A stretch of DNA of 64,000 nt from Rhizobium oryzicola (GCF_030504645.1 NZ_JAUKWQ010000014.1:1-64000), one strand, 5' to 3'; positions 53,755-62,128 are shown, counted from the stretch's first letter. Notes: generated from the sequence alone by a model not told the origin. Numbers and translations: made by a program.

Positions 53755-54411
53755 TCAATGACCTTCGGAGGCGCCAAACATGGTCTTGGCGTAGATGATG
53801 CCGAGGCCATAAGAGCCGCCGAACTTTTTCGCGATGCCCGTCGTCATGTCGTAGGTTTCGGTGCGAGCCCAATCGCGCTGCAGTTCGAGAAGATACTGGA
53901 GCGACGTCATCGGCTGCGCGCCGGCCTGCACCATCCGGTCCATGGCGCGGTTATGCGCTTCATCCGATACGTCGCCGCAGGCATCGGCAATGACGAAGAC
54001 CTCGAAACCCTGATCAATCGCCGAAAGCGCCGGGCCGACGATGCACACGCCCGTCCACAGGCCGGCGAGCACAATGCGCTTCTTGCCGATGCGGTTGACC
54101 TCTTCAATGACGGCCGCATCTTCCCAGGTGTTCATGGAGGTGCGGTCAAAAAGCTTCTGGCCGGGGAAGGCATCGGTAATTTCGCTGAACATCGGGCCGG
54201 AGAAGCTCTTTTCCGCAACCGTCGTCAGGATCGTGGAAACACCAAAACCCTTGGCGCCGTTGGAAATGAGGGCCGCATTGTTGCGCAGGTTGACGGCATC
54301 AATGCTCTTGGTGGCGAAGGACATCTGGGACTGAAAGTCGATGAGGATCAGCGTGTGATCGGTCGGCTTCAGCAGCTTCGAACCGGGGGTCGGGGTCGCG
54401 GTGATGGACAT
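53755..54411 (-). CDS. isochorismatase-family hydrolase (YcaC-like)
   Basis: Cysteine hydrolase of 218 residues from the ATG at 54411 (AGGAGAG ribosome site); the frame extends to 54975 without homology. The catalytic aspartate is in LILIDFQSQM (D25). The nucleophile C123 is in GLWTGVCIVGPAL, preceded by the family cis-peptide region, and a lysine around 86 is the probable third residue. YcaC-like proteins are octameric hydrolases of unknown substrate. First gene of the minus-strand cluster, it diverges from the ABC operon at 54740. Confidence 0.87.
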   Translation of the reverse strand: MSITATPTPGSKLLKPTDHTLILIDFQSQMSFATKSIDAVNLRNNAALISNGAKGFGVSTILTTVAEKSFSGPMFSEITDAFPGQKLFDRTSMNTWEDAAVIEEVNRIGKKRIVLAGLWTGVCIVGPALSAIDQGFEVFVIADACGDVSDEAHNRAMDRMVQAGAQPMTSLQYLLELQRDWARTETYDMTTGIAKKFGGSYGLGIIYAKTMFGASEGH

Positions 54412-54739
54412 TGTGCTCTCCTGGGCTTTGGCCTTGGTTGGCTGGGTTGTTCTTGATGTCCCCCTTATGACGCGGGAGGCCCAAAACCTGCTTGTAGGGA
54501 AGTGGCTCCATTTGGACGATCCAACTGTCGGAGCACGCCCACCGACAACACGTTTTCGGGAGAGACAGGAAGCTGCCGTGAGGCGTGACGCGTTCGGATG
54601 AGCCCGCCTCAATATGTGGCAATAATTTTTTATTCGAAAAATTCTTTTTATTAGGAATTGAAAATTCCGTCTTTGTTTGTCACTGTGCACCGAAACGCGG
54701 CCGAAGACCGTGGGGAGAAGGTAAACAGAGAGGACGAAC
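54412..54739. other. divergent intergenic region with an RpiR-type operator
   Basis: 328 bases without a gene. The right part (54620-54680) is A/T-rich and holds the GGAAT-N5-ATTCC palindrome at 54654-54668 and probably the promoter of the rightward ABC operon. The left part is GC-rich and carries the hydrolase ribosome site. No further clear signal was found. Confidence 0.6.
54654..54668. promoter_or_regulatory. RpiR-type operator A (GGAAT-N5-ATTCC)
   Basis: GGAATTGAAAATTCC is a perfect 15-base palindrome with 5-base arms, 71 bases before the GTG of the ATPase gene. It is the same architecture as 59833-59847 and 62114-62128. It is the likely site of the RpiR regulator encoded at 58940-59788. 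Confidence 0.65.
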
Positions 54740-55810
54740 GTGGCACAACTGTCGCTGCGCGCCATCAAGAAACGCTTCAAGACAACCGATGTCCTGCACG
54801 GCATTGACCTGGAGGTGCAGGATGGCGAACTGGTGGTGTTCGTCGGCCCGTCCGGCTGCGGCAAGTCGACCCTGCTTCGCCTGATCGCCGGCCTTGATCC
54901 CATCTCCGATGGCGAGTTCTGGCTGAATGGCCAGCTGATGAACACCATCGCCCCTTCCCGCCGGGGCATCGCCATGGTGTTCCAGTCCTATGCGCTTTAT
55001 CCGCATATGGATGTCTACGAGAACATGGCCTTCGGCGCACGCCTGATGGGCCTTTCCACGCCTGACGTGGAAGCGCGCATTGCCGAAGCGGCCCGGATGC
55101 TGAAGTTGGAACCGCTTCTGAAGCGCAAGCCCCGTGAGCTTTCCGGCGGTCAACGCCAGCGCGTCGCGATCGGCCGGGCGCTGGTGCGCAAGCCGAAGCT
55201 TCTTCTTCTGGATGAGCCGCTGTCCAACCTGGATGCGGCACTGCGCTCGGAAGTGCGCCTGGAAATCGCCCGCCTGCACCGGGAAATCGGCGGTACCACC
55301 ATTTACGTCACGCATGACCAGGTGGAGGCGATGACGCTGGCCGACCGCATAGTCGTCATGAACCAGGGGCGGATCGAGCAATTCGGCTCGCCGCGCGAGC
55401 TTTACGAGCATCCCGCCAATACCTTCGTGGCAACCTTCATCGGTTCACCCAAGATGGCGCTCCTGCCTCTGACGCGCGAGGGCGATTCGCTGAGATCGGC
55501 AGGCTATGGTGCGCTCGTGCCCACCCATCTACCGGCAGCCGCAGAGCGCGAATTGCTGGTTGGCGCGCGGCCTGATGCCTTCGTCATCTCTCCAGGTTCG
55601 GAAGGAAACGGCTTAGAAGGTCGGGTGGTCTATACCGAATATCTCGGCGACAATGCCTATGTCTATGTGCGGCTCGGGGATGACCAACTGGTGTCCGTGC
55701 GGGCAACGCCTGAGACGAACCTTCCGCCGGATACGCCCGTTCGCCTGGATATCCTGCCCGGCAAGGCGCACTACTTCAGCCGTCAGACCCAGCAGAGGAT
55801 CGCGGCATGA
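54740..55810 (+). CDS. sugar ABC transporter ATP-binding protein of the MurNAc-type locus
   Basis: CUT1-type ATPase of 356 residues with a GTG start 6 bases after GAGAGGA. Walker A GPSGCGKST is at 36-44, Q-loop MVFQSYALYPHM at 79-90, LSGGQ at 134-138, Walker B LLLLDEP near 154-160 and H-loop VTHDQVEAM near 189-197. A TOBE-like C-terminus follows. First gene of the operon, followed by binding protein and permeases. Candidate operator A lies just upstream. Cargo is inferred from the downstream murQ/kinase genes to be MurNAc or another cell-wall amino sugar. Confidence 0.92.
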   Translation: MAQLSLRAIKKRFKTTDVLHGIDLEVQDGELVVFVGPSGCGKSTLLRLIAGLDPISDGEFWLNGQLMNTIAPSRRGIAMVFQSYALYPHMDVYENMAFGARLMGLSTPDVEARIAEAARMLKLEPLLKRKPRELSGGQRQRVAIGRALVRKPKLLLLDEPLSNLDAALRSEVRLEIARLHREIGGTTIYVTHDQVEAMTLADRIVVMNQGRIEQFGSPRELYEHPANTFVATFIGSPKMALLPLTREGDSLRSAGYGALVPTHLPAAAERELLVGARPDAFVISPGSEGNGLEGRVVYTEYLGDNAYVYVRLGDDQLVSVRATPETNLPPDTPVRLDILPGKAHYFSRQTQQRIAA

Positions 55811-55854
55811 CGCAACCAACAATCAGAACACATCAAAAACAGTGAGAGGAACAG

Positions 55855-57093
55855 ATGAAAAAATTCGTCATCAGCGCCGCTTTGGCTCTTGGCTCGCTTG
55901 CCTCCGCCCTGCCCGCCTTTGCGGCGGACCTGACGTTCTGGACGTGGCGCCAGGAAGACAAGGCGCAATATGAAAAATTCTTCAAGGAATTCAACAAGGA
56001 CAATCCGGATATCACGGTGAAGTTCGAGGCCTTCGAGGCGACGAGCTACAACACGATCCTGTCAACGGCGCTGGCCGGCGGCACGGGTCCGGACCTGATG
56101 ATGACCCGCACCTATGGTGGCATCGAAAGCCTTGCGGGCGCCGGCTACCTGATGCCCCTCGACAAGACGAAGATCCCGGCGCTGGAAGGTTTCTCCGAGC
56201 CGGCTCTCGCCTCCGAGACGATGCGCTCCAACAAGACGCTCTATGCTGTTCCGGCCGCCAGTCAGACCATGCTCGTGATCTACAACAAGGAGATCTTCGA
56301 GAAGAACGGCATTTCGGAGCCCGCGAGCTGGGATGAATTCCTGAAATCCTGCGAGAAGCTGAAGGCCGCCGGCGTGATGCCTTTTGCCAACGGCACCGCC
56401 ACCGGCTGGCAGAATGAGACGATCGTCTCGGCACTCACCTCCTCCATCATGGGTAAGGCCTTCTATGAAGACCTGATGGCGGGCAAGACGACCTTCAACG
56501 ATCCGCGCTATGTCGCGGCCATCGGCAAGCTCAAGGAAATCTCCGCCTATTTTCCGGATGGCTTCATCGGCCTTGATTACGCATCCGCGCAGCAGCTCTT
56601 CACGTCAGGCATGGCCGCGATGTTTGCCGGCGGCTCCTTCGAGCTCGCAAGCTTTGCCAAGCAGAACCCCAGCCTGAAGATGGGTGTCTTTGCCGCGCCC
56701 AGCCTCAAGAAGGAAGATCCGAAGCTGGTCGGCCTGTTCTTCGACTCCGGCTTTGCCGCAAATGCCAAGACGAAATCGCCGGACGCCGCGCTGAAGTTCC
56801 TGAACTATGTGGCGAACAAGAAATTCGCCCAGGCCTTCGCCAATGATCTCAGCAACGTCTCGGCGGTGCCGGGCGTCACCTTCGACAGCCCGCTGCTGGC
56901 CCGTGTCGCTGAGCTCAACAAGCAGTCCATTCCCTACATGACGCTTGTCAATTTCCGCTACGGCGAGCCGACCGGCTCAAACCTCATCCAGGCGGGCGTG
57001 CAGAAACTCTTGAACGGACAGGCAACGCCGGAACAGGTGGGCAAGTCGATGACCGACGGGCTGTCGGCCTGGTATGCACCGTTCAAGAAGTAA
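55855..57093 (+). CDS. ABC transporter substrate-binding protein (family 1) of the MurNAc-type locus
   Basis: Periplasmic binding protein of 412 residues. The signal peptide is at about 1-23 (hydrophobic core SAALALGSLASALPAF, cleavage AFA-AD). The mature protein begins DLTFWTWRQEDKAQYEKFF and has family 1 features such as VIYNKEIFEKNGISEPASW near 140-158. An AGAGGAAC ribosome site precedes the ATG. It is cotranscribed with the ATPase before it and the permeases after it. A hairpin at 57101-57122 separates it from the permeases, suggesting higher expression of the binding protein. Confidence 0.92.
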   Translation: MKKFVISAALALGSLASALPAFAADLTFWTWRQEDKAQYEKFFKEFNKDNPDITVKFEAFEATSYNTILSTALAGGTGPDLMMTRTYGGIESLAGAGYLMPLDKTKIPALEGFSEPALASETMRSNKTLYAVPAASQTMLVIYNKEIFEKNGISEPASWDEFLKSCEKLKAAGVMPFANGTATGWQNETIVSALTSSIMGKAFYEDLMAGKTTFNDPRYVAAIGKLKEISAYFPDGFIGLDYASAQQLFTSGMAAMFAGGSFELASFAKQNPSLKMGVFAAPSLKKEDPKLVGLFFDSGFAANAKTKSPDAALKFLNYVANKKFAQAFANDLSNVSAVPGVTFDSPLLARVAELNKQSIPYMTLVNFRYGEPTGSNLIQAGVQKLLNGQATPEQVGKSMTDGLSAWYAPFKK

Positions 57094-57100
57094 GCCTGTG

Positions 57101-57122
57101 GCCCGGTCTTCAAAGGCCGGGC
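57101..57122 (+). promoter_or_regulatory. intercistronic hairpin after the binding-protein gene
   Basis: GCCCGG and CCGGGC (57101-57106 with 57117-57122) pair around a 10-base loop, 8 bases past the stop codon. A short CTCCTTTC tail follows. It could be a partial terminator or a 3'-end stabiliser that sets the excess of binding protein over permease. Confidence 0.5.
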
Positions 57123-57150
57123 TCCTTTCATCATTCAACTGGCGGATCGA

Positions 57151-58071
57151 ATGTTCACCACCCGGCTGACCGGACGGAACCTGTGGATCGCGGCGCTCAT
57201 CCTGCCGCCGCTGGCCTTCATGTGCCTGTTCCTCGTCTATCCCATTCTGTCTGCCTTCGCCTATGCCTTCTATGAATGGCACGGGCTGGCGCGGGGTGAA
57301 TTCATCGGGCTCGCAAACTTCCACAAGGTGCTGTTCGAATATCCGTTTTCGGAGCGCACGGTGAATGCCTTCGTGCACAACATCTTCGTGTTCTTCGCGC
57401 TGATGGTGCTGCAGAACGGTGTGGGTTTCGTGCTAGCTTATTGCCTGTGGCGCGAGCTACCGGGCGCCCGCTTCCATCGCATCGCGGTCTTCCTTCCGGT
57501 CGTGCTCTCCACCGTCATCGTCGCCATCCTCTGGAAGCTGTTCCTGCATCCGCTGTTCGGTGTCGTGAACATCTCCCTGCGCGGCTTGGGGCTCGGCTTC
57601 CTCGCACAGCCCTGGCAGGGGCAGGATACGACGGCGCTGACCGCCATTGTTGTCGCCAATGCCTGGCACATGGTGGGCTTTCCGACCCTCGTTTTCCTGG
57701 CGGGCATGCAGCGCATCCCGACCGAAATTCTCGATGCCGTGCGCATGGAAACAGAAAGCGAATGGGTGAAGGTGCGAAAGATCGTTTGGCCGCTGGTGGC
57801 ACCCAGCGCGACCGTCGTTTTCACACTGCTCTTTGTCAGCGCCTTCAACTTCTTCGAACTGCCCTTCCTGATGGGCGGCGTCGATGGCTCGCCGCACGGC
57901 GCAACGGACGTTCTGGGCCTTTATTTCTATCGCACCGCCTTCGGCAGCATGTCGGCATCCGCCGAAAATTTTGGGCCAGGTAGTGCGCTCGCCGTGCTGA
58001 TCTTCCTGTTCATCGCCATCCTCTCCAGCGCTATCACGCTGTGGCTGCGCAAGCGGGAGATCCAGCTATGA
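57151..58071 (+). CDS. sugar ABC transporter permease, MalF type
   Basis: Inner-membrane permease of 306 residues with about six membrane segments (first at about 12-37). The EAA loop is degenerate: TEILDAVRMETESEW (about 190-204) in place of the EAA-x3-DGA pattern. The terminal codon overlaps the start of the MalG-type gene (ATGA). It forms the channel with that partner. The unusual loop implies a co-adapted ATPase contact (inference). Confidence 0.9.
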   Translation: MFTTRLTGRNLWIAALILPPLAFMCLFLVYPILSAFAYAFYEWHGLARGEFIGLANFHKVLFEYPFSERTVNAFVHNIFVFFALMVLQNGVGFVLAYCLWRELPGARFHRIAVFLPVVLSTVIVAILWKLFLHPLFGVVNISLRGLGLGFLAQPWQGQDTTALTAIVVANAWHMVGFPTLVFLAGMQRIPTEILDAVRMETESEWVKVRKIVWPLVAPSATVVFTLLFVSAFNFFELPFLMGGVDGSPHGATDVLGLYFYRTAFGSMSASAENFGPGSALAVLIFLFIAILSSAITLWLRKREIQL

Positions 58072-58925
58072 CGACCAAGACCTACGACCATCGTCCCGGA
58101 CTGCTAGCAACGCTTGGCCGTGACGGCCTGATCCAGATCATCCTGATCGCCAACAGCTTCATCATGCTGGCGCCGATCGTCATCATGATCTTTTCCGCCT
58201 TCAAGACGAATGCGGAAATCTTCCGCTCGCCCTTCGCGCTGCCTGATTTCACCAATGTCACCAGCATCATGAAGATCTGGAGCGGCACGAATTTTCCGCT
58301 CTATCTCCTCAACTCGTTTATTGTCGCGGCAAGTTCAATCGCCGTGATCCTGACGCTCGGGACGATGGCCGCCTATGCGATTGCACGCTACGAATTTCGC
58401 GGCGCGAACTTCATCCTGCTGTTCTTCCTGGCGGGCCTGACCCTGCCGCTGAAGCTTGCCATCATTCCGCTGTTCATCCTGATGCGGGATCTGGGGCTGC
58501 TCGACACGCGCTTCTCGCTGATCTGCATCTATGTGGCGACGGGGCTTCCGACCACCGTCTTCATCATGACCGGCTTCATCCGCACCCTGCCGAACGAGCT
58601 TGAGGATGCGGCCCGCATGGATGGCGCCAGCGAAGCCCGCATCATGTGGTCGATCATGCTGCCGTTGGTTAAACCTGCCATGGTGATTGCCGGCATCCAG
58701 AACGCGGTGCCGATCTGGAACGACTTCTTCTTCCCGCTGATCTTCATCCAGAAGGACAGCCTGAAAACCCTGCCGCAAGGGCTGACCACCTTCATGGGCG
58801 AATATGGCACGGACTGGGGCGTGCTGTTTTCCGGCCTGACGCTCTCGGCGCTGCCGGTCATCGTGCTCTACATCATCCTGTCGCGGCAGTTCATCAACGG
58901 CATGACCGCCGGCGCGGTGAAATAG
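58068..58925 (+). CDS. sugar ABC transporter permease, MalG type
   Basis: Inner-membrane permease of 285 residues from the ATG at 58068 that overlaps the MalF-type stop; a start at 58041 would run inside that gene. About six membrane segments are seen, and the EAA loop NELEDAARMDGAS is near 182-194. It ends with FINGMTAGAVK, typical of MalG-type subunits. It converges on the RpiR gene with a 14-base gap. Confidence 0.92.
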   Translation: MTTKTYDHRPGLLATLGRDGLIQIILIANSFIMLAPIVIMIFSAFKTNAEIFRSPFALPDFTNVTSIMKIWSGTNFPLYLLNSFIVAASSIAVILTLGTMAAYAIARYEFRGANFILLFFLAGLTLPLKLAIIPLFILMRDLGLLDTRFSLICIYVATGLPTTVFIMTGFIRTLPNELEDAARMDGASEARIMWSIMLPLVKPAMVIAGIQNAVPIWNDFFFPLIFIQKDSLKTLPQGLTTFMGEYGTDWGVLFSGLTLSALPVIVLYIILSRQFINGMTAGAVK

Positions 58926-58939
58926 AGCGGCCCGCGATG

Positions 58940-59788
58940 TCAGGATTTGAGCACCGCCACCGCCGCCTCGCTGTTGTGGATGTAGTCATGCGCATCGGCC
59001 TGGTTGCGGACAACCAGAATGAACAGAAGATCCGTCAGCGCCAGTTGCGCATCCCGCGAGGTGATCGCCGAGGAGCGAACGCGTTCCTCGTCCGCAATCG
59101 TGTAAAGCTGGATATCGGCCAGTTCCGCCAGCCGGTTGCTCTGCAGCCCGGTCATGGCGATGATCGTCGCACCGCGCTCGCGCGCCAGTTCCGCCACCCT
59201 GAGCGTCTCAAGGCTCGCCCCGGAGTAAGAGAGCGCCACCAGCACGTCGTCAGGCGTCAGCGTCGCGGCATTAGCCAGCTGCACATGCGTGTCGCTGTCC
59301 AGCAGCACCATGCGGGCGAGCTTCTGCAGCTTGTAGGAAAAATCCCGCGCCACCAGCGAGGAGGCACCGACGCCAGCCAGATGGATGCGGCGGGCGGAAG
59401 TGAGCGCCTGCACGGCGCGCCCGATCGTCTCCTCGCTATTGACCTGCAGCGTCTGCTGCATGGAGGCGATCTTGCTCGCCGCCAGCTTGTGCAGGATGGT
59501 CATGTAGCTATCGCCCACATCGATCGTGCCATGGATCATGCCCGCCGGCACCTGCCATCCTTGCGCATTGGCCTTGGTAACGGCGAGCTTCAGCTGCTGG
59601 TAGCCGCCATAACCCATCTTCTGCGAGAACTTGACGACGCTGGATTGGCTGCGCCCGGTGGCGGCCGCCAGCTCCGCGGAGGAGAGCGACAGCATCCGTT
59701 CCGGGTTGTCGACAATGAACTGGCCGATCTGCCGGTCAGCATCCGTCATGTCGTCAAGCTTGGCCCTGATAATGTTGAGAACCGACAT
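58940..59788 (-). CDS. RpiR family regulator (MurR-like)
   Basis: 282 residues from the ATG at 59788; the frame reaches 59902 without homology. The N-terminal RpiR helix-turn-helix is at about 1-78 (LSSAELAAATGRSQSSVVKFSQKMGYGGYQQLK in pieces, near 36-68). The SIS domain at about 120-260 has ARRIHLAGVGASS and LVALSYSGASLETL, the sugar-phosphate-binding loops. It sits between the importer and the murA-kinase-murQ genes. GGAAT-N5-ATTCC sites precede the importer, this gene with murA, and murQ, so it is the probable regulator of the whole locus. By analogy to E. coli MurR the effector may be MurNAc-6-phosphate (inference). Confidence 0.9.
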   Translation of the reverse strand: MSVLNIIRAKLDDMTDADRQIGQFIVDNPERMLSLSSAELAAATGRSQSSVVKFSQKMGYGGYQQLKLAVTKANAQGWQVPAGMIHGTIDVGDSYMTILHKLAASKIASMQQTLQVNSEETIGRAVQALTSARRIHLAGVGASSLVARDFSYKLQKLARMVLLDSDTHVQLANAATLTPDDVLVALSYSGASLETLRVAELARERGATIIAMTGLQSNRLAELADIQLYTIADEERVRSSAITSRDAQLALTDLLFILVVRNQADAHDYIHNSEAAVAVLKS

Positions 59789-59832
59789 GCACGCTCCGCT
59801 GAAAATGGAAGGCGGCGCCTGATGCGCCATTT

Positions 59833-59847
59833 GGAATATATCATTCC
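59833..59847. promoter_or_regulatory. RpiR-type operator B (GGAAT-N5-ATTCC)
   Basis: GGAATATATCATTCC is a perfect 15-base palindrome in the 146-base gap between the divergent RpiR and murA genes, 44 bases from the RpiR ATG and 87 from the murA ATG. It is suited to autoregulation and control of the murA operon. Confidence 0.7.
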
Positions 59848-59934
59848 CGAATCTGAAATCGTCAGGAATAATAGCGCGGATTGGCGCGCTGCCCAAGAGC
59901 ATGGGCAGACGGCTGTTCGTCGGGAAAGGAACTG

Positions 59935-61197
59935 ATGCCCATGGACCAGTTGCGGATCGTCGGAGGCAATCGCTTGAGCGGTGCTGTCTCCATCGCCGGC
60001 GCCAAGAACGCCGCCCTGCCGCAGATCGCCGCCTCGCTTCTGAGCCCCGTACCGCTGGAGCTGACGAACCTGCCGAGGGTTTCCGATGTCGAGAACATGC
60101 TGCGCATCGTTCAAACCTACGGCGTTCAGGTGACCCGCGAGGGCCACAGCACCACGCTCGATACCGCCTCGCTGGAAGTGCGCGAGGTGGATTACGACAC
60201 GGTGCGCCGCATGCGCGCCTCCATCCTCGTTCTGGCGCCGCTTCTGGTGCGGTTTGGAAAAGCGCGGGTCTCGCTTCCCGGCGGCTGCGCCATCGGCGCG
60301 CGTCCTGTCGATATGCATCTGAAGGTGCTCTCGGCGCTCGGCGCCGATGTTTCCATCGATGGCGGTTACATCATGGCCGATGCGAAGGGTGGGCTGAAGG
60401 GTGCCCGCATCGTGTTGCAGGGCCCGTCGGTCGGCGCCACGGAAACAGCGATGATGGCAGCGACGGGTGCATCCGGCGAAACGGAAATTCTGAACGCCGC
60501 CCGCGAGCCGGAAGTGGTGGATCTCGCCGCCTGCCTTTCCGCCATGGGGGCGAAGATCGAAGGGGCTGGCACCCACCGCATCCTGATACAGGGTCCGGCA
60601 GAATGGCGCGCTGCCAGCCATCACGGCATCCCTGACCGTGTCGAGGCCGGCACCTACGCCGCCGCGGTCACCATTGCCGGCGGGCAGCTGGAGCTGGTCA
60701 ATGCGCGGTTGGAACACCTCGCCTCCGTGTTTCAGGTGCTGGAAAGCGTCGGCACGACCATCTGGCCCAGCGACCGCGGCATCGTCATCAGCGGGCCGGA
60801 CAAGCTCGCACCCATGGATCTCACCACCGAGCCCTATCCCGGTTTCCCCACCGATCTGCAGGCACAGTTCATGGCGATTGCCTGCCGCGCGGAAGGGGCC
60901 AGCCTGTTTCGCGAAACGATCTTTGAAAACCGTTTCATGCATGTGCCGGAACTGAAGCGGCTGGGGGCGGATATCACGCTCACCGGCTCATCGGCCTTGG
61001 TGCGCGGCGGCAAGCCGCTGCGCGGCGCGCCTGTCATGGCAACGGATCTTCGCGCCTCCGTCTGCCTCGTGCTGGCGGGTCTCGCCGCCGAAGGCGAGAC
61101 GATCGTCAATCGCGTCTACCATCTCGATCGCGGCTATGAGCGGCTGGACCGTAAGCTCGCCCAATGCGGCGTTGAGATCGAGCGGATTTCCCAATGA
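59935..61197 (+). CDS. murA: UDP-N-acetylglucosamine 1-carboxyvinyltransferase paralogue
   Basis: 420 residues from the ATG at 59935 (AAAGGA ribosome site); the ATG at 59941 is an alternative. The enolpyruvyl-transferase fold is full length. All key MurA features are visible: GAKNA with the catalytic lysine (22-26), the active-site cysteine C118 in LPGGCAIGARPVD, EAGTYAAA near 237, PTDLQAQ near 304-310, ENRF near 330 and TDLRAS near 381-386. It should therefore transfer enolpyruvate to UDP-GlcNAc, the first committed step of peptidoglycan synthesis. Its place beside a salvage kinase and murQ, under an RpiR operator and not with cell-division genes, suggests a secondary, inducible MurA. It overlaps the kinase gene by ATGA. 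Confidence 0.88.
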   Translation: MPMDQLRIVGGNRLSGAVSIAGAKNAALPQIAASLLSPVPLELTNLPRVSDVENMLRIVQTYGVQVTREGHSTTLDTASLEVREVDYDTVRRMRASILVLAPLLVRFGKARVSLPGGCAIGARPVDMHLKVLSALGADVSIDGGYIMADAKGGLKGARIVLQGPSVGATETAMMAATGASGETEILNAAREPEVVDLAACLSAMGAKIEGAGTHRILIQGPAEWRAASHHGIPDRVEAGTYAAAVTIAGGQLELVNARLEHLASVFQVLESVGTTIWPSDRGIVISGPDKLAPMDLTTEPYPGFPTDLQAQFMAIACRAEGASLFRETIFENRFMHVPELKRLGADITLTGSSALVRGGKPLRGAPVMATDLRASVCLVLAGLAAEGETIVNRVYHLDRGYERLDRKLAQCGVEIERISQ

Positions 61198-62081
61198 GCG
61201 CGGAGAAGCGTCCCATTCGCTATTTGCTCGGCGTCGATGGCGGCGGCACCGGCTGCCGCGCCCGGATCGTCGACCTTAAAGGCAACACGATGGGACAAGG
61301 GCTCTCCGGCCCCGCCACCACGCGGCTTGGTGTGGCGGGCGCGTGGGCCTCCATCATGAAGGCTTGGGCCGCCGCCGCCGAGGATGCGGGGCTGGACCCG
61401 GAAGCAGCGCCGGAGGTTCAGGCAGGCATCGGCATTGCAGGCGTCAGCCGCAAGGGTGCCCTGGAAGAGCTACACGCCCTGCCCCACCCCTTCGCCGGCA
61501 TCAGCTTCATCAGCGATGGCGCCGGCGCCTGCCTCGGCGCCCATTCGGGGCGTGACGGCGCTATCGTGATTGCCGGCACCGGCTCGATCGGCCTGGCATT
61601 CGTGGACGGGAAAGAACTGCGCGCCGGCGGGTATGGCTTCCCGATTTCCGACGAGGGCAGTGGCGCGGATCTCGGCCTGAAAGCGATCCAGCTGGCCTTG
61701 CGCGCCTATGACGGGCGGGTGGAACAAACGCCGCTGCTGCGTGAGGTGATGGCCCGCTTCCATGATACGCCGGCCACCGTGATCGGCTGGATGGATGGCG
61801 CGACCGCAACGGATTACGCCACGCTCGCCCCCATGGTGATGCGCCATGCTGATCAGGGCGATCCGGCCGCACGGCGCATCGTGCAGACTGCGGCCGAGCA
61901 GATCGACGCGCTGGTGAGGCGCATGTTCGACTACGGCGTATCACTTGTCACGCTGCTGGGCGGTCTTTCCGGCCCCATCGAACCTTGGTTGTCGCCGGAC
62001 GTTCGCCGCCGCCTGAAGCCGGCGGATGGCGATGCCGTGTCGGGTGCGATCATTCTTGCCGAGAGGAGCATCGCCAAGTGA
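61194..62081 (+). CDS. BadF/BadG-type amino-sugar kinase (MurK/NagK-like)
   Basis: ASKHA-fold kinase of 295 residues. The ATP-binding phosphate-1 loop GVDGGGTGCRARI is at 13-25, GAGACLGAHSGRDGAIVIAGTGSIG near 103-127 holds the phosphate-2 region in pieces, and SDEGSGADLGLKAI near 150-163 is a hallmark of the BadF N-acetylglucosamine kinase-like group. It likely phosphorylates MurNAc and/or GlcNAc delivered by the ABC importer, giving the 6-phosphate needed by MurQ. Coupled to murA by ATGA; murQ follows after 115 bases that contain operator C. Confidence 0.85.
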   Translation: MSAEKRPIRYLLGVDGGGTGCRARIVDLKGNTMGQGLSGPATTRLGVAGAWASIMKAWAAAAEDAGLDPEAAPEVQAGIGIAGVSRKGALEELHALPHPFAGISFISDGAGACLGAHSGRDGAIVIAGTGSIGLAFVDGKELRAGGYGFPISDEGSGADLGLKAIQLALRAYDGRVEQTPLLREVMARFHDTPATVIGWMDGATATDYATLAPMVMRHADQGDPAARRIVQTAAEQIDALVRRMFDYGVSLVTLLGGLSGPIEPWLSPDVRRRLKPADGDAVSGAIILAERSIAK

Positions 62082-62113
62082 TCACACAGGGCAAAAATTC
62101 GCACGCGACGATT

Positions 62114-62128
62114 GGAATAATTTATTCC
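62114..62128. promoter_or_regulatory. RpiR-type operator C (GGAAT-N5-ATTCC)
   Basis: GGAATAATTTATTCC is a perfect 15-base palindrome in the kinase-murQ gap, 68 bases before the murQ ATG. It implies a separate regulated promoter for murQ and the downstream peptide-binding protein gene. A near-palindrome at 62147-62157 lacks the spacer and is probably not an equivalent site. Confidence 0.7.
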
